Below are positions 1-64,000 of a DNA stretch of 64,000 bases, one piece after another. The DNA lies in assembly GCA_943735955.1 (NCBI GenBank), contig OX030958.1, positions 9,443,126 through 9,507,125 on the forward strand, given 5' to 3'. Each line of letters opens with the position of its first letter. Positions within the stretch are counted from its first letter, which is position 1. The translations under genes and the position numbers were made by a program. The notes beneath the pieces are model-generated. The model saw only the letters and a program-made list of their open reading frames with translations, was not told the DNA's origin and did not search any database. The stretch comes from Piscicola geometra. Lineage: Eukaryota > Annelida > Clitellata > Hirudinida > Piscicolidae.

Positions 1-55567
<55,567 letters not shown>

Positions 55568-55785
55568 AAATATTATTAACATTTTATGTAACTGTGTTTA
55601 TAAAGTTTTAATACATAGGTACTGTATAGGGTAGAAAAGGAATTTGGATTGAAAGCTATCTTTGAACTGATAATTACGAAAAATTAATTTTTCTTTCAGG
55701 AAAACTCTTGAAAAATATCAAAAGCGAGCAGGTCTCTGTAATTAAATTTCATATTGCTGAAATGCAATTTGAAAAGAAGTAAAAT

Positions 55786-55791
55786 AATAAA
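55786..55791 (+). promoter_or_regulatory. Candidate polyadenylation signal of neuroligin
   Basis: First AATAAA after the neuroligin stop, about 220 bp downstream; a second lies at 55976-55981. In such AT-rich DNA the motif has little weight on its own. Confidence 0.35.
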
Positions 55792-57581
55792 AAGATAAAT
55801 TTAAAAAGTTTGATTTTTCAAATATTCCAAATGTACCTTTTGTCGTTAGTTTCTTCGGGTTTTTATTTTTGTCTTGATTTTTTCATAGTTTTTTGATTTA
55901 TCTGTTTTCATTGTTACGCTCAGTTCTATTACTTAAATCTTATGCTTTTATAAAATTAGTTCATTTATACCAGAAAATAAATTTTCGGTCTATAAAATTT
56001 ATTTAAATTTCATTCCTTCACACTAATTAAATTGAATAAAAAATGGAATTTCTTCGATAAATTATTACTAATGTTAATTGTTCAATATTTAAGTCGTCAT
56101 TAATAGCAATCTTGTCTTGCTGTTGTTTCTATCAATATTCTCTAAAATGTGTATTTTTCCTTATTTATTAACTTCTTTAACGAATATTCATAGTTATGAT
56201 TCTCCTTATTTTGTAAAATCATCAATAAGAAGTTTTTATTTAAATATTTTTTGTTTTATTAATAAGTTATTTTTTTATTAAACTATTGATATTTACACTA
56301 ATATACATTTTTCAAGATTTTTTTTATTTGAATACAAATATTTATTGAATATTTTCTTATTGTTGTTTTTCTATTGAGAAAAAGTACTTGAAACAAAGTT
56401 CTAGATGACAATCTGCATGGCAGGAAAGTATGTTCAAGTAAAGACTTTTACAAATCTACCTTGTCTCTCAACTCTACCAAAAAAAAAATTTTATAAATAA
56501 AAATCATTTTAAAGATTCATAAGGTTTTAGAATAGAAAAGATTTTTGAAACTGAACCTATTAATGTTAAGAGAATAAGCTAATTTTGGAAAAAATCATTG
56601 TAGTAATAAAGATAAAGTGTTGACTATAAAAAAAGGTCTTAAAACTTTTATTAAATCTATTATTGATTTTCATCAAATTATTCTTTTATTAAAACAACTA
56701 TCACTTTATTTTCCATTGGATAAAGTTCAATAATTAGGAATAAAAACTTATTTATCATAAAAATGCCTTTCACACAAAAAGATGGTAAAACATTATAAGT
56801 ACACTCTACTTTTTAATGAATAAGACATATTTTGTTGAAAACTAAAGATGAATGAAACTTATAAATACGTAATTAATTATTTTCAACATTTCTCACATTA
56901 CTATTTAACTTGGGAAAAAGTTAGATGCATTGATTGGGATATTATAGCTGGAACGTAATTCCTTTCAATTACAGAGATTTAGAAGTAAAATAATAAATCA
57001 ATTACATCATTCAAAAGTAAATGGTGATCTCCTGAAACATGCTTTAGATTTATATAATTTTTTTTCAAAGATAAAAATAAATACAGACTGATTTTTATAA
57101 TTATTTAAATGTATGAAATACTCTGAAATACATGTTCAAATATTCCACGTATTCTAATAGGGACGTTGTAGTGAGAAATGTATGTTGTAATATATGATTT
57201 TAAATGCATTTAATTTATTTATCATTATATCTTTTTAATGTCAGCATAATAATATTGCGAAAATTGTTTAAACTTGACTTATGATGCCATTTCATAAAGG
57301 GTTTATACATAGAAATTGAGATTATTGTTAAATAAAATCATTTCAAAGACTTTATTCAACAAATAAATAAAATTAAATTCAACTTTAAAATGCTTTTTTC
57401 AATGAATAAATTTGATTTTTATTTTCGATATATTTAGAAAATTTTGACATGTATACCAAAAGTAATAGTTTAGGCAGCTTCTGAAATGCAAGTGTGGAAG
57501 TAACAAGAAAACTTATAAGCGGTAAAAAAACGTATTAGAAAAAAATTATTAATATTAATTAAAATATTAATATTAATATTG

Positions 57582-57723
57582 GTTAATTATCATAAATATA
57601 GTGATATTAATTAGTATTTTAATCAGTATTAATATATTAATCAATATAATTATATTAATTAATATTAATATATTTATACTGATTAAAATACTAATTAATA
57701 TCACTATATTTATGATAATTAAC
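57582..57723. repeat. Near-perfect AT-rich palindrome, 142 bp
   Basis: The left arm from 57582 (GTTAATTATCATAAATATAG...) and the right arm ending at 57723 are inverted copies of about 60 bp with essentially one mismatch, separated by a short ATTAAT-rich centre. It can form a long hairpin or cruciform. It lies between the two convergent 3' ends. Confidence 0.9.
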
Positions 57724-58067
57724 TAATTAATACTGATTTATATATTCAAAACTTTTTTTAAATAATAGATAACTGCTTCAGACGCCTATAACAATTAAAT
57801 CAAAAAGGTTGAGATAACAATACGGTACAAATTTATAAACCTCTATAGCCATTATTGTTTTAGATATCATCATCAAGACTAATCGATGATATAAAATATT
57901 ATTATAAATACAAAAACCTCCTTCGCCATTACCCGATCATTTCATCACCATTCGACATCAACATCACCGCCATCATCATCATCACCCCTACCACAATGAT
58001 CACCACCACCCTCATCCTCATCATAACCACCACCCTCATCAACACCATCATCATCACCACCATCAAC

Positions 58068-58176
58068 TCATTGCATGCTAGAGGAGGTTGATTCGAAGGT
58101 GCTTGGGTCGTTGGAGAGTTGTTGTCGCCACATGTCACTGTAGATGCCATTCGGAAGCTGCAACAGTTCCTCGTGC
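58068..58176 (-). CDS. ABCB6: ABCB6 last exon
   Basis: Acceptor CACACACAG, formed by the end of a (CA)n tract, then phase 2. It encodes the end of [20 protein letters not shown] and a short Ser/Thr-rich tail ending SSSMQ-stop (TGA at 58068-58070). This is the usual ABCB6 C-terminal block after the H-loop. Confidence 0.9.
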
Positions 58177-58249
58177 CTGTGTGTGTGCGTGTGTATGTGT
58201 GTGTGCTTGTGTGTGTGTATGTGTGTGTTAGTGTGTGTGTGCGTGTGTT

Positions 58250-58288
<39 letters not shown>

Positions 58289-59914
58289 CGGTGTAGGTAT
58301 ACGAGTGTGCTTTACGGTGCATATATGTGTGTTGGTATGACAGGGTATATGCATGAATTCTCACAAACACACATACCTGCCACTCTCGGCGACACAGCCC
58401 TCCTTCAGAACGATGATCTTGTCAGCGTGGATGATGGTCGAGAGGCGGTGGGCGACGATGAGAGTCGTTCGATTCTCGCAAACCTTCGCCAGCGAGGATT
58501 GGATCTGTCTCTCGGTGCCTGTGTCCAGTGCTGAGGTGGCCTGGCGTTGTTCGTGGTGGTGTGGTGTAATGGTGTTGGAATGATGGAATAGTGGTGGTAT
58601 CAGACCCAAGAATAAAGCTACCTTCCACAAAACCACCATCAATCATGTGACACACACAACCAACCACAATTAATTCCACTCGCTACATGCAGCGAGCCAC
58701 CCCCGCCCACACCCGCCCACACCCGCCCACCTCATCGAGCAGCACGAAGGCGGGCGACTTGAGAATGGTCCGAGCGATGGCGACCCGCTGCTTCTCGCCG
58801 CCGCTCAACTTGAGACCTCGCTCGCCAACCATCGTCTTGTAGCCTGTGACGTTCGATGTGGTTTTGGTTTGGTTAGGTGGGTGGCAATAGGTGGTTGAGT
58901 GGGTTACTGTTCTGGGTGAGTTTGTGGGTTGTTGTTTTGAGTGGATTGGTTGTAATGGTGAATAGGATTGTTGTGCTTGGGGGGTTGGGTGGTTTGTTGA
59001 GCTAGGTGACTTAATGCATGATTTCTCGACGAATGCCGTTGAATTTGACATAGAGTTGTGATGAGCGATAAACGTCCGCCGAAGATGAAGTAATTTCTCA
59101 CCATCGGGGAAGGAGAGGATCCTGTGGTGAATCTCTGCGATGCGTGCAGCCTCCTCCACCTCCCTCGTCTCCGCATCCACCCTGCCGTACCTTATGTTGT
59201 ACCTTTTGGCGGGAAGATAATCACCATCATCATCATCACCACCACCCTCGCAACCATCACGGTTATCATCATCATCATCATTATCAACAACATCACTATC
59301 ATCATCATCATCATCATCATGCCAACTCGATGTCATCGTTGAAGAGAACAGTATCCTGAGGCACCACTCCAATAACTGTACGCAAGGTGCTCTGCTTCAC
59401 CTGCATTTAGTCATTCGAGTGTTTAGGCCGCTTTTGTATTATTTTGGGCCGTTTTTCATTATTCTGGGCCGTTTTGTATTATTTTGGGCCGTTTTGCATT
59501 ATTCTGGGCCGTTTTGTATTATATTGGGCCGTTTTGTATTAATTCGGGTCGTTTCCCAGTAGTTGTTTTTAGCGTTTGCGATTGCTTAATAGGTTTTTTG
59601 ATGTAAATCGTGTTGATTTCTTAGATGTTTTTGTGGTTTTTAATCTTCTAAATAGGACATCCTCACCATCATTCTTGAAATAGAACAAAACATAAGCAAC
59701 ACTCTCAAAAAGAACACTCACAACAGCCCTAGTACAACAACAAGAAGAACTAAAACAACAAAAATAACAACTACGACAACAACGACAACAATGACAACAA
59801 CCAATGCTACCTTGGAGATGTCCTGGCCGTCAATCAGAATGGTGCCATCACACACGTCGTAGAATCTGAACGGTGGTGTCGTAATGCCTAACTGTCGCTA
59901 TAAGCGATGATTGC

Positions 59915-59945
<31 letters not shown>

Positions 59946-62900
59946 GACGATGATGGTGGTGATGATGACGATGATAATGAGGATGATGATTATTTTTTGC
60001 ATTCAACTATTTTTATTTTCATTGAAATAAATAGTAGATATTAGGAACATAAACATCAAAATCAACATATATATAAGTACAAAAATACACATTCACCCGT
60101 AACCACACACACAACCAAACGACCCCCCTCCTCCACATCCGCAACCACACCTGAAGAGCAGCTTGATGATGGTGCTCTTACCGGCTCCCGACGGACCGAC
60201 CAGAGCGTACGTCTGGCCAGGTGGCACTGTGAAACTCACGTCCTTCAGGATACGTTTTCTGAACAAAAGAAAAAAGAAAATGTTTTATTTTGTTGAAATT
60301 TATTAAAAGAAAAATGTTTGGTATTTGCTACCATGCTGTCGAACCAAACTAGACTACAGTACTACACAACAATATCACACACTACAACAAAACATTACAC
60401 CCCAAACCGCACCACTACAACACTACAACCCCCCCCCCCCTCCCAACTACAACACCGCAACCACCCAACCAACTACAACGCCCCCCCCCAACTACAACAC
60501 CGCAACCACCAACCAACTACAACACCGCAACCCCCCCCCCCCCCCAACTACAACACCGCAACCCCCAACCAACCAACTACAACACCCCCCCCCCCCAACT
60601 ACAACACCGCAACCACCCAACCAACTACAACCCCCCCCCCCAACTACAACAGCGCAACCACCCAACCAACTACAACACCGCAACCACCAACCAACTACAA
60701 CACCGCAACCCCCCCCCCCAACTACAACACTGCAACCCCCCCCCCCCAACTACAACACCGCAACCCCCAACCAACCAACTACAACACCCCCCACCCAACT
60801 AGGACACCGCAACCATCAACCAACTACAACACCGCAACCCCCCCCCCCCCCAACTACAACACCGCAACCCCCAACCAACCAACTACAACACCCCCCACCC
60901 AACTACAACACCGCAACCCCCAACCAACCAACTACAACACCCCCCACCCAACTACAACACCGCAACCCCCAACCAACCAACTACAACACCCCCCCCCCAA
61001 ATACAACACCGCAACCCCCAACCAACCAACTACAACACCGCAACCCCCAACCACCCAACTACAACACCGCAACCCCCAACCAACCAACTACAACACTCCC
61101 CCCCCCCAACTACAACACCGCAACCCCCAACCAACCAACTACAACACTCCCCCCCCCCCCCAACTACAACACCGCAATCCCCAACCAACCAACTACAACA
61201 CCCCCCCCCCCCAACTACAACACCGCAACCACCCACTCAATCCTGTACTGGAATGAAACCCTCCTGAACTCGATCTCGCCCTTGCTGACCACCAACTCTG
61301 GCGCGTGCAGGTCGTCCTTCACCTGGGAGAAGCAGAAGAAACGCATTTAATAATAATAATATTAATAATTATTATTATTATCATTATTATTCCTATTAAT
61401 ATTATTATATTATTAATAATAATGATAATTATTATAATTATAATTATTGTATTAATAATAATAAAAATAATGAATTTATAATTATTATTATTATTTTGAT
61501 GACGTCACGCAGCACCTCTTGCTTCTCCCTGAGCAGGTCGAACATGTTCTCCATGTCAATGAACGCCTGCTGGATCATCCTGAGGGGTCAATTAGAGCTC
61601 ATTAAAGTTAATTTTAATTAATTATGAGAATTCAATAATTATATTTATGAATATTAAAATTTGTAGTCATCTTTAGTTTCTCTAAAAAACGCCCTGACAC
61701 CTTCTCAACTTCCCTCCTCCACTCTCCACCTTCCCTTTTCACACTCCCTCCAAGACCCCCGCCTCAACTTTTGACTCTCTTTACCCCTCTATCAAGGCCC
61801 CCCCCACTCACCCTCACCCTCATCCACCCTCACCCTCATCCCCCACTCACCCCCATCCACCCTCACCCCCATTCCCCCTCACCCTCATCCACCTTCACCC
61901 CCATCCACCCTCACCCTCATCCACCTTCACCCCCATCCACCCTCACCCCCATCCACCCTCACCCCCCACTCACCCCCATCCACCCTCACCCCCATCCACC
62001 CTCACCCTCATCCCCCACTCACCCCCATCCACCCTCACCCCCATTCACCCTCACCCCCATCCACCCTCACCCCCATCCACCCTCACCCTCATCCACCCTC
62101 ACCCCCATCCACCCTCACCCTCATCCCCCACTCACCCCCATCCACCCTCACCCCCATCCACCCTCACCCTCATCCACCTTCACCCTTATCCACCCTCACC
62201 CTCATCCCCCACTCACCCCCATCCACCCTCACCCCCATTCACCCTCACCCTCATCCACCTTTACCCCCATCCACCCTCACCCCCATCCACCCTCACCCCC
62301 ATCCACCCTCACCCCCATCCACCCTCACCCCCCACTCACCCCCATCCACCCTCACCCCCATCCCCCACTCACCCCCATCCACCCTCACCTACCCCCACTC
62401 ACCCCCATCCACCCTCACCTACCCTCACCTACCCTCATCCACCCTCACCCTCACCCACCATCACCCACCCTCACCCACCCTCACCCACCCACCTGTAGTA
62501 CATTCCGAATGAGTTGAGGGGCGCGTAGAGTTGGTTGATGTAGGTGGAGAAGAGGACATAGTCGCCGACGGTCAACTGCCGGTCGGAGACGTACCACGCG
62601 CACAGCAGAGTGCCCGCCAACAAGCCCAGACTGATCACGAAGGTCTGTTCGTGGGAGTGCGGGTGGTTGCTTGGTGGAAGGAAGCGGAAGGGAGATGAAA
62701 AAAGAGGAGAAAGAGATGGTTGGGATGGGGTAAAGTGAAAAAAAGGGTGAGAATGAGGAGAGAGAGAGTGAGAATAGAAGATAAAATAGTAAAATTTGAA
62801 ACAACAATTTAAGAGGTGCTTTTTGGTGATTTTAAAAAATGTTTTTGTTTAAGAAAAGTTTTTGGTGTTGAAAAAGAGTTAAAGAAATATGTTGAATAAC

Positions 62901-63445
62901 TCAAAATAGATTAATATTCAACGGAGAAAAGAGAAGATGATGATGAAGTGATGATGATTATGATGATGATGATAAAGTAATGATAACGATGATGGTGATG
63001 ATGACGATGATGATAGTGGTGATGATGATGATGATGTTGATGAAACTGGTACCTGACACACGTTGAGAAGATTCAATGAGAAGTTGTTCCATCTCTCAGC
63101 TTTCTGCAGCAGTCAAAAGTTCAAGTAATTTTGCGAATTCAATTTCATCTTAATTGTCTACTAATCATCATCATCATCCTCATCATCATCATCATCAACA
63201 TCATCATCATCATAATCACCACCACCACCACCACCACCACCATCTTCATCATCATCATCACCACCTCCACCACCACCACCATCATCATCATCATCAGCAT
63301 CATCCTCATCATCATCATCCCCGTCACCACCACCATCATCATCATCACCTGGTATTTGATGACTGCGTTCTGGTATCTGTCCACCTCAAACGCCTCTGTG
63401 CCATAGTACTTGACCTGTTGAATCAAGATGCAATATCAAGTAGAC

Positions 63446-63480
<35 letters not shown>

Positions 63481-63799
63481 CACACAAAATCCTCCTCATA
63501 CACACACACAAACACACACACACACACACAAAATCCCCCTCCCACACACACACACAAACAAACACACACACAAAATCCCCCTCCCACACACACACACAAA
63601 CAAACACACACAAACACACACACAAAATCCCCCTCCCACACACACACACACAAACAAACACACAAAAACACACACAAACACACACATACAGTCTCGAAGT
63701 TGATGAGCGAGTCGACGGCCTTGGTGTTCATCTCGTTATCGAGCTTGTTCATCGTACGACGGAAGTGCGTTCGCCACTCCGTTATCGCTATTGTTACCA
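58068..63799 (-). CDS. ABCB6: ABCB6/HMT-1-type ABC half-transporter, gene span, 5'-partial
   Basis: Gene-level entry for 13 minus-strand exons whose phases all agree (412 residues in window). ABCB6-family half-transporters work as dimers and move porphyrins or thiol-metal conjugates across mitochondrial or endolysosomal membranes, driven by ATP. Seen in order: [32 protein letters not shown], the last membrane helices ([31 protein letters not shown]), [11 protein letters not shown], Walker [11 protein letters not shown]-loop VVPQDTVLF, signature LSGGE, Walker B with FVLLDE, D-loop SALDT and H-loop AHRLSTI. These blocks match ABCB6 more closely than ABCB7. The N-terminal membrane regions lie past the right edge. 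Family call very secure; substrate not inferable. Confidence 0.93.
58178..58287 (+). repeat. (TG)n-rich tract in ABCB6 intron
   Basis: Interrupted TG/TGCG/TATG repeat in the last ABCB6 intron. On the coding strand it is CA-rich and runs directly into the acceptor of the final exon. Confidence 0.9.
58377..58540 (-). CDS. ABCB6: ABCB6 exon: D-loop and H-loop
   Basis: Phase-0 start after AACGCCAG completes LLDE-ATSALDT. It continues [20 protein letters not shown] and [20 protein letters not shown]. It carries the D-loop (SALD) and the H-loop His (AHRLST). The donor GTATGT at 58376 leaves phase 2, completing Arg in ESGR-HEE. Confidence 0.93.
58731..58843 (-). CDS. ABCB6: ABCB6 exon: ABC signature and Walker B
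   Basis: Phase-1 start. It encodes [20 protein letters not shown] then [18 protein letters not shown]. The LSGGE signature, the Walker B hydrophobic run with D and the catalytic Glu are all intact. The donor GTGGGC lies in a small 10-bp GTGGGCGG-type tandem repeat (58700-58730). Confidence 0.94.
59102..59202 (-). CDS. ABCB6: ABCB6 exon: between Q-loop and signature
   Basis: The acceptor CCAAAAG ends at 59203. Phase 2 completes Glu, so the join reads [13 protein letters not shown]. It then encodes [20 protein letters not shown] and LSFPD, the helical subdomain segment of ABCB6 proteins. Donor GTGAGA, phase 1. Confidence 0.9.
59327..59400 (-). CDS. ABCB6: ABCB6 exon: Q-loop
   Basis: Phase-0 start after AATGCAG. 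It encodes [20 protein letters not shown] then NDDI, with the Q-loop Gln in VVPQD. The donor GTTGGC at 59326 is weak, but it is the only GT that restores the frame (phase 2) before in-frame TGA codons of the adjoining GAT repeat. Confidence 0.88.
59401..59810 (-). other. ABCB6 intron with 20-bp minisatellite
   Basis: 410 bp. Holds the minisatellite at 59426-59553 and, to the right, an A/C-rich ACAACA-type tract (about 59690-59800). No exon. Confidence 0.8.
59426..59553. repeat. 20-bp minisatellite with 40-bp higher-order pattern
   Basis: About six units of GGGCCGTTTTGTATTATTTT; alternate units end in ATTCT or ATTTT and carry CATT or GTATT, so the array partly repeats with a 40-base period. 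Intronic. Confidence 0.9.
59811..59865 (-). CDS. ABCB6: ABCB6 exon (18 codons)
   Basis: Phase-2 start completes Arg in LLFR-FYDV. It encodes [18 protein letters not shown], the beta-strand pair after Walker A. Donor GTAGCA, phase 0, joined to the Q-loop exon. Confidence 0.9.
59906..59990 (+). repeat. (GAT)n-type trinucleotide tract
   Basis: Imperfect GATGATGGTGATGAC array in the intron next to the Walker A exon. Confidence 0.9.
60151..60258 (-). CDS. ABCB6: ABCB6 exon: Walker A
   Basis: Acceptor TTTTGTTCAG ends at 60259, phase 2. It encodes [20 protein letters not shown] then [15 protein letters not shown]. The Walker A (P-loop) motif GPSGAGKST is intact. Donor GTGTGG, phase 2. Confidence 0.94.
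60259..61248 (-). other. ABCB6 intron almost filled by a C-rich minisatellite
   Basis: 990 bp; about 60420-61232 is repeat and the rest AT-rich. No coding sequence is recognised, but a missed microexon is possible (see findings). Confidence 0.8.
60420..61232 (+). repeat. C-rich minisatellite, CAACTACAACACCGCAACC units
   Basis: Dozens of units of CAACTACAACACCGCAACC joined by C-runs (up to about 14) or CCAACCAA blocks. Higher-order periods are visible, for example a CAACC-CCAACCAACCAACTACAACAC module. The complement is G-run-rich and lies on the strand that becomes the ABCB6 pre-mRNA. The long Pro/Thr/Asn open frames across it are artefacts. Confidence 0.95.
61249..61322 (-). CDS. ABCB6: ABCB6 exon: start of nucleotide-binding domain
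   Basis: Phase-0 start after CTCCCAG. It encodes [20 protein letters not shown] then RVSF and leaves phase 2 at a GTACAG donor. The join to the Walker A exon reads VSFQ-KRILKDV, which is a few residues shorter than the usual VSFxY-xxxRxxLxDVSF of this family. Confidence 0.82.
61349..61493. repeat. AT-only trinucleotide tract (TAA/ATT)
   Basis: Imperfect TAATAATAA and ATTATTATT blocks in both directions within one short ABCB6 intron, able to fold on themselves. Confidence 0.85.
61516..61579 (-). CDS. ABCB6: ABCB6 exon: linker helix
   Basis: Phase-2 start after CCCCTCAG. It encodes [21 protein letters not shown], the strongly conserved coupling segment between the membrane domain and the nucleotide-binding domain in ABCB6/7 proteins. 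Donor GTGCTG, phase 0. Confidence 0.92.
61580..62492 (-). other. ABCB6 intron filled by CACCCTCATC-type minisatellite
   Basis: 913 bp, mostly the repeat at 61796-62492; 61580-61795 is AT-rich, then pyrimidine-rich. No exon. Confidence 0.85.
61796..62492 (+). repeat. Minisatellite of CACCCCCATCCACCCT units
   Basis: About 700 bp built on hexamers CACCCT/CCCCAT/CCACCC in 12- and 18-bp combinations, with longer repeated blocks containing CCCCCACTCACC. On the minus strand it is GGGTGGATGGGGGTGAGGG-like, and the donor of the adjoining exon (GTGGGTGGG) is its first unit. Confidence 0.95.
62493..62644 (-). CDS. ABCB6: ABCB6 exon: last transmembrane helices
   Basis: Phase-0 start after CGAACAG. It encodes [19 protein letters not shown], then [20 protein letters not shown] and [12 protein letters not shown]. 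The hydrophobic run and the VGDYVLF-x-TYI-x-QLY-x-PLN-x-FG block are hallmark ABCB6 sequence. Phase-2 donor GTGGGT. Confidence 0.94.
62645..63052 (-). other. ABCB6 intron with GAT repeat
   Basis: 408 bp. A purine-rich left part (62680-62790), AT-rich middle, and a (GATGAT)n tract at about 62937-63045 on the plus strand. No exon. Confidence 0.8.
63053..63103 (-). CDS. ABCB6: ABCB6 exon (17 codons)
   Basis: Phase 0 at both ends. It encodes [17 protein letters not shown], the membrane-domain helix that in ABCB6 precedes the GLGLLAG helix. Acceptor GCTGCAG, donor GTACCA. Confidence 0.85.
63162..63348 (+). repeat. (ATC)n/(ACC)n trinucleotide array
   Basis: Imperfect ATCATC and ACCACC array filling one short ABCB6 intron. 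In the minus direction the exon donor (CAG|GTGATG) is the first repeat unit. Confidence 0.95.
63349..63414 (-). CDS. ABCB6: ABCB6 exon (22 codons)
   Basis: Phase 0 at both ends. It encodes [22 protein letters not shown], the conserved VKYY-x-x-E-x-x-E-x-x-RY block of ABCB6/7 membrane domains. Acceptor TTCAACAG. Confidence 0.94.
63441..63688 (+). repeat. (AC)n array with AAATCCCCCTCC spacers
   Basis: (CA)n blocks of 10-30 bp separated by near-identical AAATCCCCCTCC (once AAATCCTCCTCA) spacers, giving a higher-order repeat of about 45-60 bp. Intronic in ABCB6. Confidence 0.95.
63690..63799 (-). CDS. ABCB6: ABCB6 exon (most 5' in window)
   Basis: Acceptor CCACCACAG, inside a (CCA)n tract, then phase 1. 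It encodes [20 protein letters not shown] then [16 protein letters not shown]. TEWRTxFRRxMN and AVDSLxNFET are near-diagnostic for ABCB6. Donor GTATGT, phase 0. An acceptor six bases further in (after AATAG) would drop two codons. Upstream exons lie outside the window. Confidence 0.9.
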
Positions 63800-64000
63800 C
63801 TGTGGTGGTGGTGGTGGTTGTGGTGGTAGTGGTGATGATAGTTGTGGTGGTGATTAATGTAGTGGCGGTAGTGATGATGATAGTTATGGTTGTGGTGATG
63901 GTTGTCGTGGTGTAAACGAGGTTAGTTACGGTGTTGGTGATTTTTGTGGTCTTAAAAAACGACTGAAAAACACAAAACCTACCCCATCCCACCATCTGCA
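63800..64000 (-). other. ABCB6 intron, partial
   Basis: On the coding strand, CCA/CAT/ATC-rich sequence leading to the acceptor of the exon above; the remaining edge sequence has no recognisable exon. Confidence 0.7.

Larger units (their letters stand above)
55568..58067. other. Convergent intergenic region / 3' UTRs
   Basis: About 2.5 kb, very AT-rich, between the stop codons of two genes that point toward each other. It should contain both 3' UTRs. It contains candidate polyadenylation signals for neuroligin (AATAAA at 55786 and 55976), a large palindrome (57582-57723) and an ATC-type trinucleotide tract near the transporter stop (about 57945-58060). No open frame with homology. Confidence 0.8.

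Noticed and set aside
60318..61350. Open frames of over 300 codons rich in Pro, Thr, Asn and Gln (mucin-like)
   Set aside because: Produced by the C-rich minisatellite in an ABCB6 intron; open in two frames at once and antisense to a supported gene.
61771..62517. Pro/His/Thr-rich open frame of 248 codons
   Set aside because: Translation of the CACCCCCATCC minisatellite; runs into an ABCB6 exon on the opposite strand.
63441..63688. CRISPR-like array of repeats with short spacers
   Set aside because: The spacers are near-identical 12-mers between (CA)n runs; this is an intronic microsatellite in an animal gene, not unique spacers between palindromic repeats.
58068..63799. ABCB7 (mitochondrial Fe-S exporter) as the identity of the transporter
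   Set aside because: TEWRTxFRRxMN with FETVKYY, the VGDYVLF-x-TYI-x-QLY block and the [18 protein letters not shown] end fit ABCB6/HMT-1 better, although the two families are related.
63154..63915. His-rich open frame of 253 codons and its antisense frames
   Set aside because: Made of ATC/ACC and AC repeats across three ABCB6 introns; the conserved coding signal is on the minus strand in short exons.

Overview
The window is animal nuclear DNA. It is very AT-rich non-coding sequence broken by short, GC-richer exons with GT-AG splice sites, microsatellites, minisatellites and decayed retroelements. There is no bacterial or viral gene organisation. Only two genes can be supported. Both were found by reading across splice junctions, because most of their exons lack a start codon and do not stand out as open frames. 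The species cannot be named. The Gly-substituted neuroligin elbow, the tRNA-derived SINE-like elements and the LINE remnant fit an invertebrate, perhaps a lophotrochozoan, but that is only an inference.

Positions 1-55567 (+) hold most of a neuroligin gene, a cholinesterase-like synaptic adhesion protein. Nine exons were located (1-178, 30730-30951, 32761-32946, 36759-37123, 38596-38889, 41246-41829, 51259-51401, 52789-52996, 53695-55567). The 5' end lies outside the window. All proposed junctions agree in phase and the spliced frame stays open for about 1350 codons to a stop at 55565-55567. Intron 1 is about 30.5 kb and intron 6 about 9.4 kb. The protein has the inactive elbow GHGYG where an esterase has GxSxG. 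It also has an 80-residue Gln/Ser/His-rich stretch between two cysteines that are normally close, an Asn-rich stalk, one clear membrane span, and a long Asn/Gln/His-rich cytoplasmic tail.

Positions 55568-58067 are the space between two convergent genes and contain a near-perfect 142-bp AT-rich palindrome.

Positions 58068-63799 (-) hold the 3' half of an ABCB6/HMT-1-type ABC half-transporter: 13 exons coding for the last two membrane-domain segments and the whole nucleotide-binding domain (Walker A, Q-loop, signature, Walker B, H-loop). Its 5' half lies beyond the right edge. Nearly every intron is filled with tandem repeats, and several splice sites lie inside them.

Mobile-element traces are two tRNA-derived SINE-like elements (5885-6124 and 13106-13237), a frameshifted LINE reverse-transcriptase C-terminal remnant (31530-31880, -), a weaker LINE-like remnant (20270-20460, -) and a 468-bp foldback/MITE-like element with 4-bp flanking repeats (45266-45733). 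The two genes have no evident functional link. No novel multi-gene system was found. The most unusual points are the neuroligin insertions, a possible alternative neuroligin C-terminus at the exon-8 donor, and the repeat-built splice sites of the transporter.
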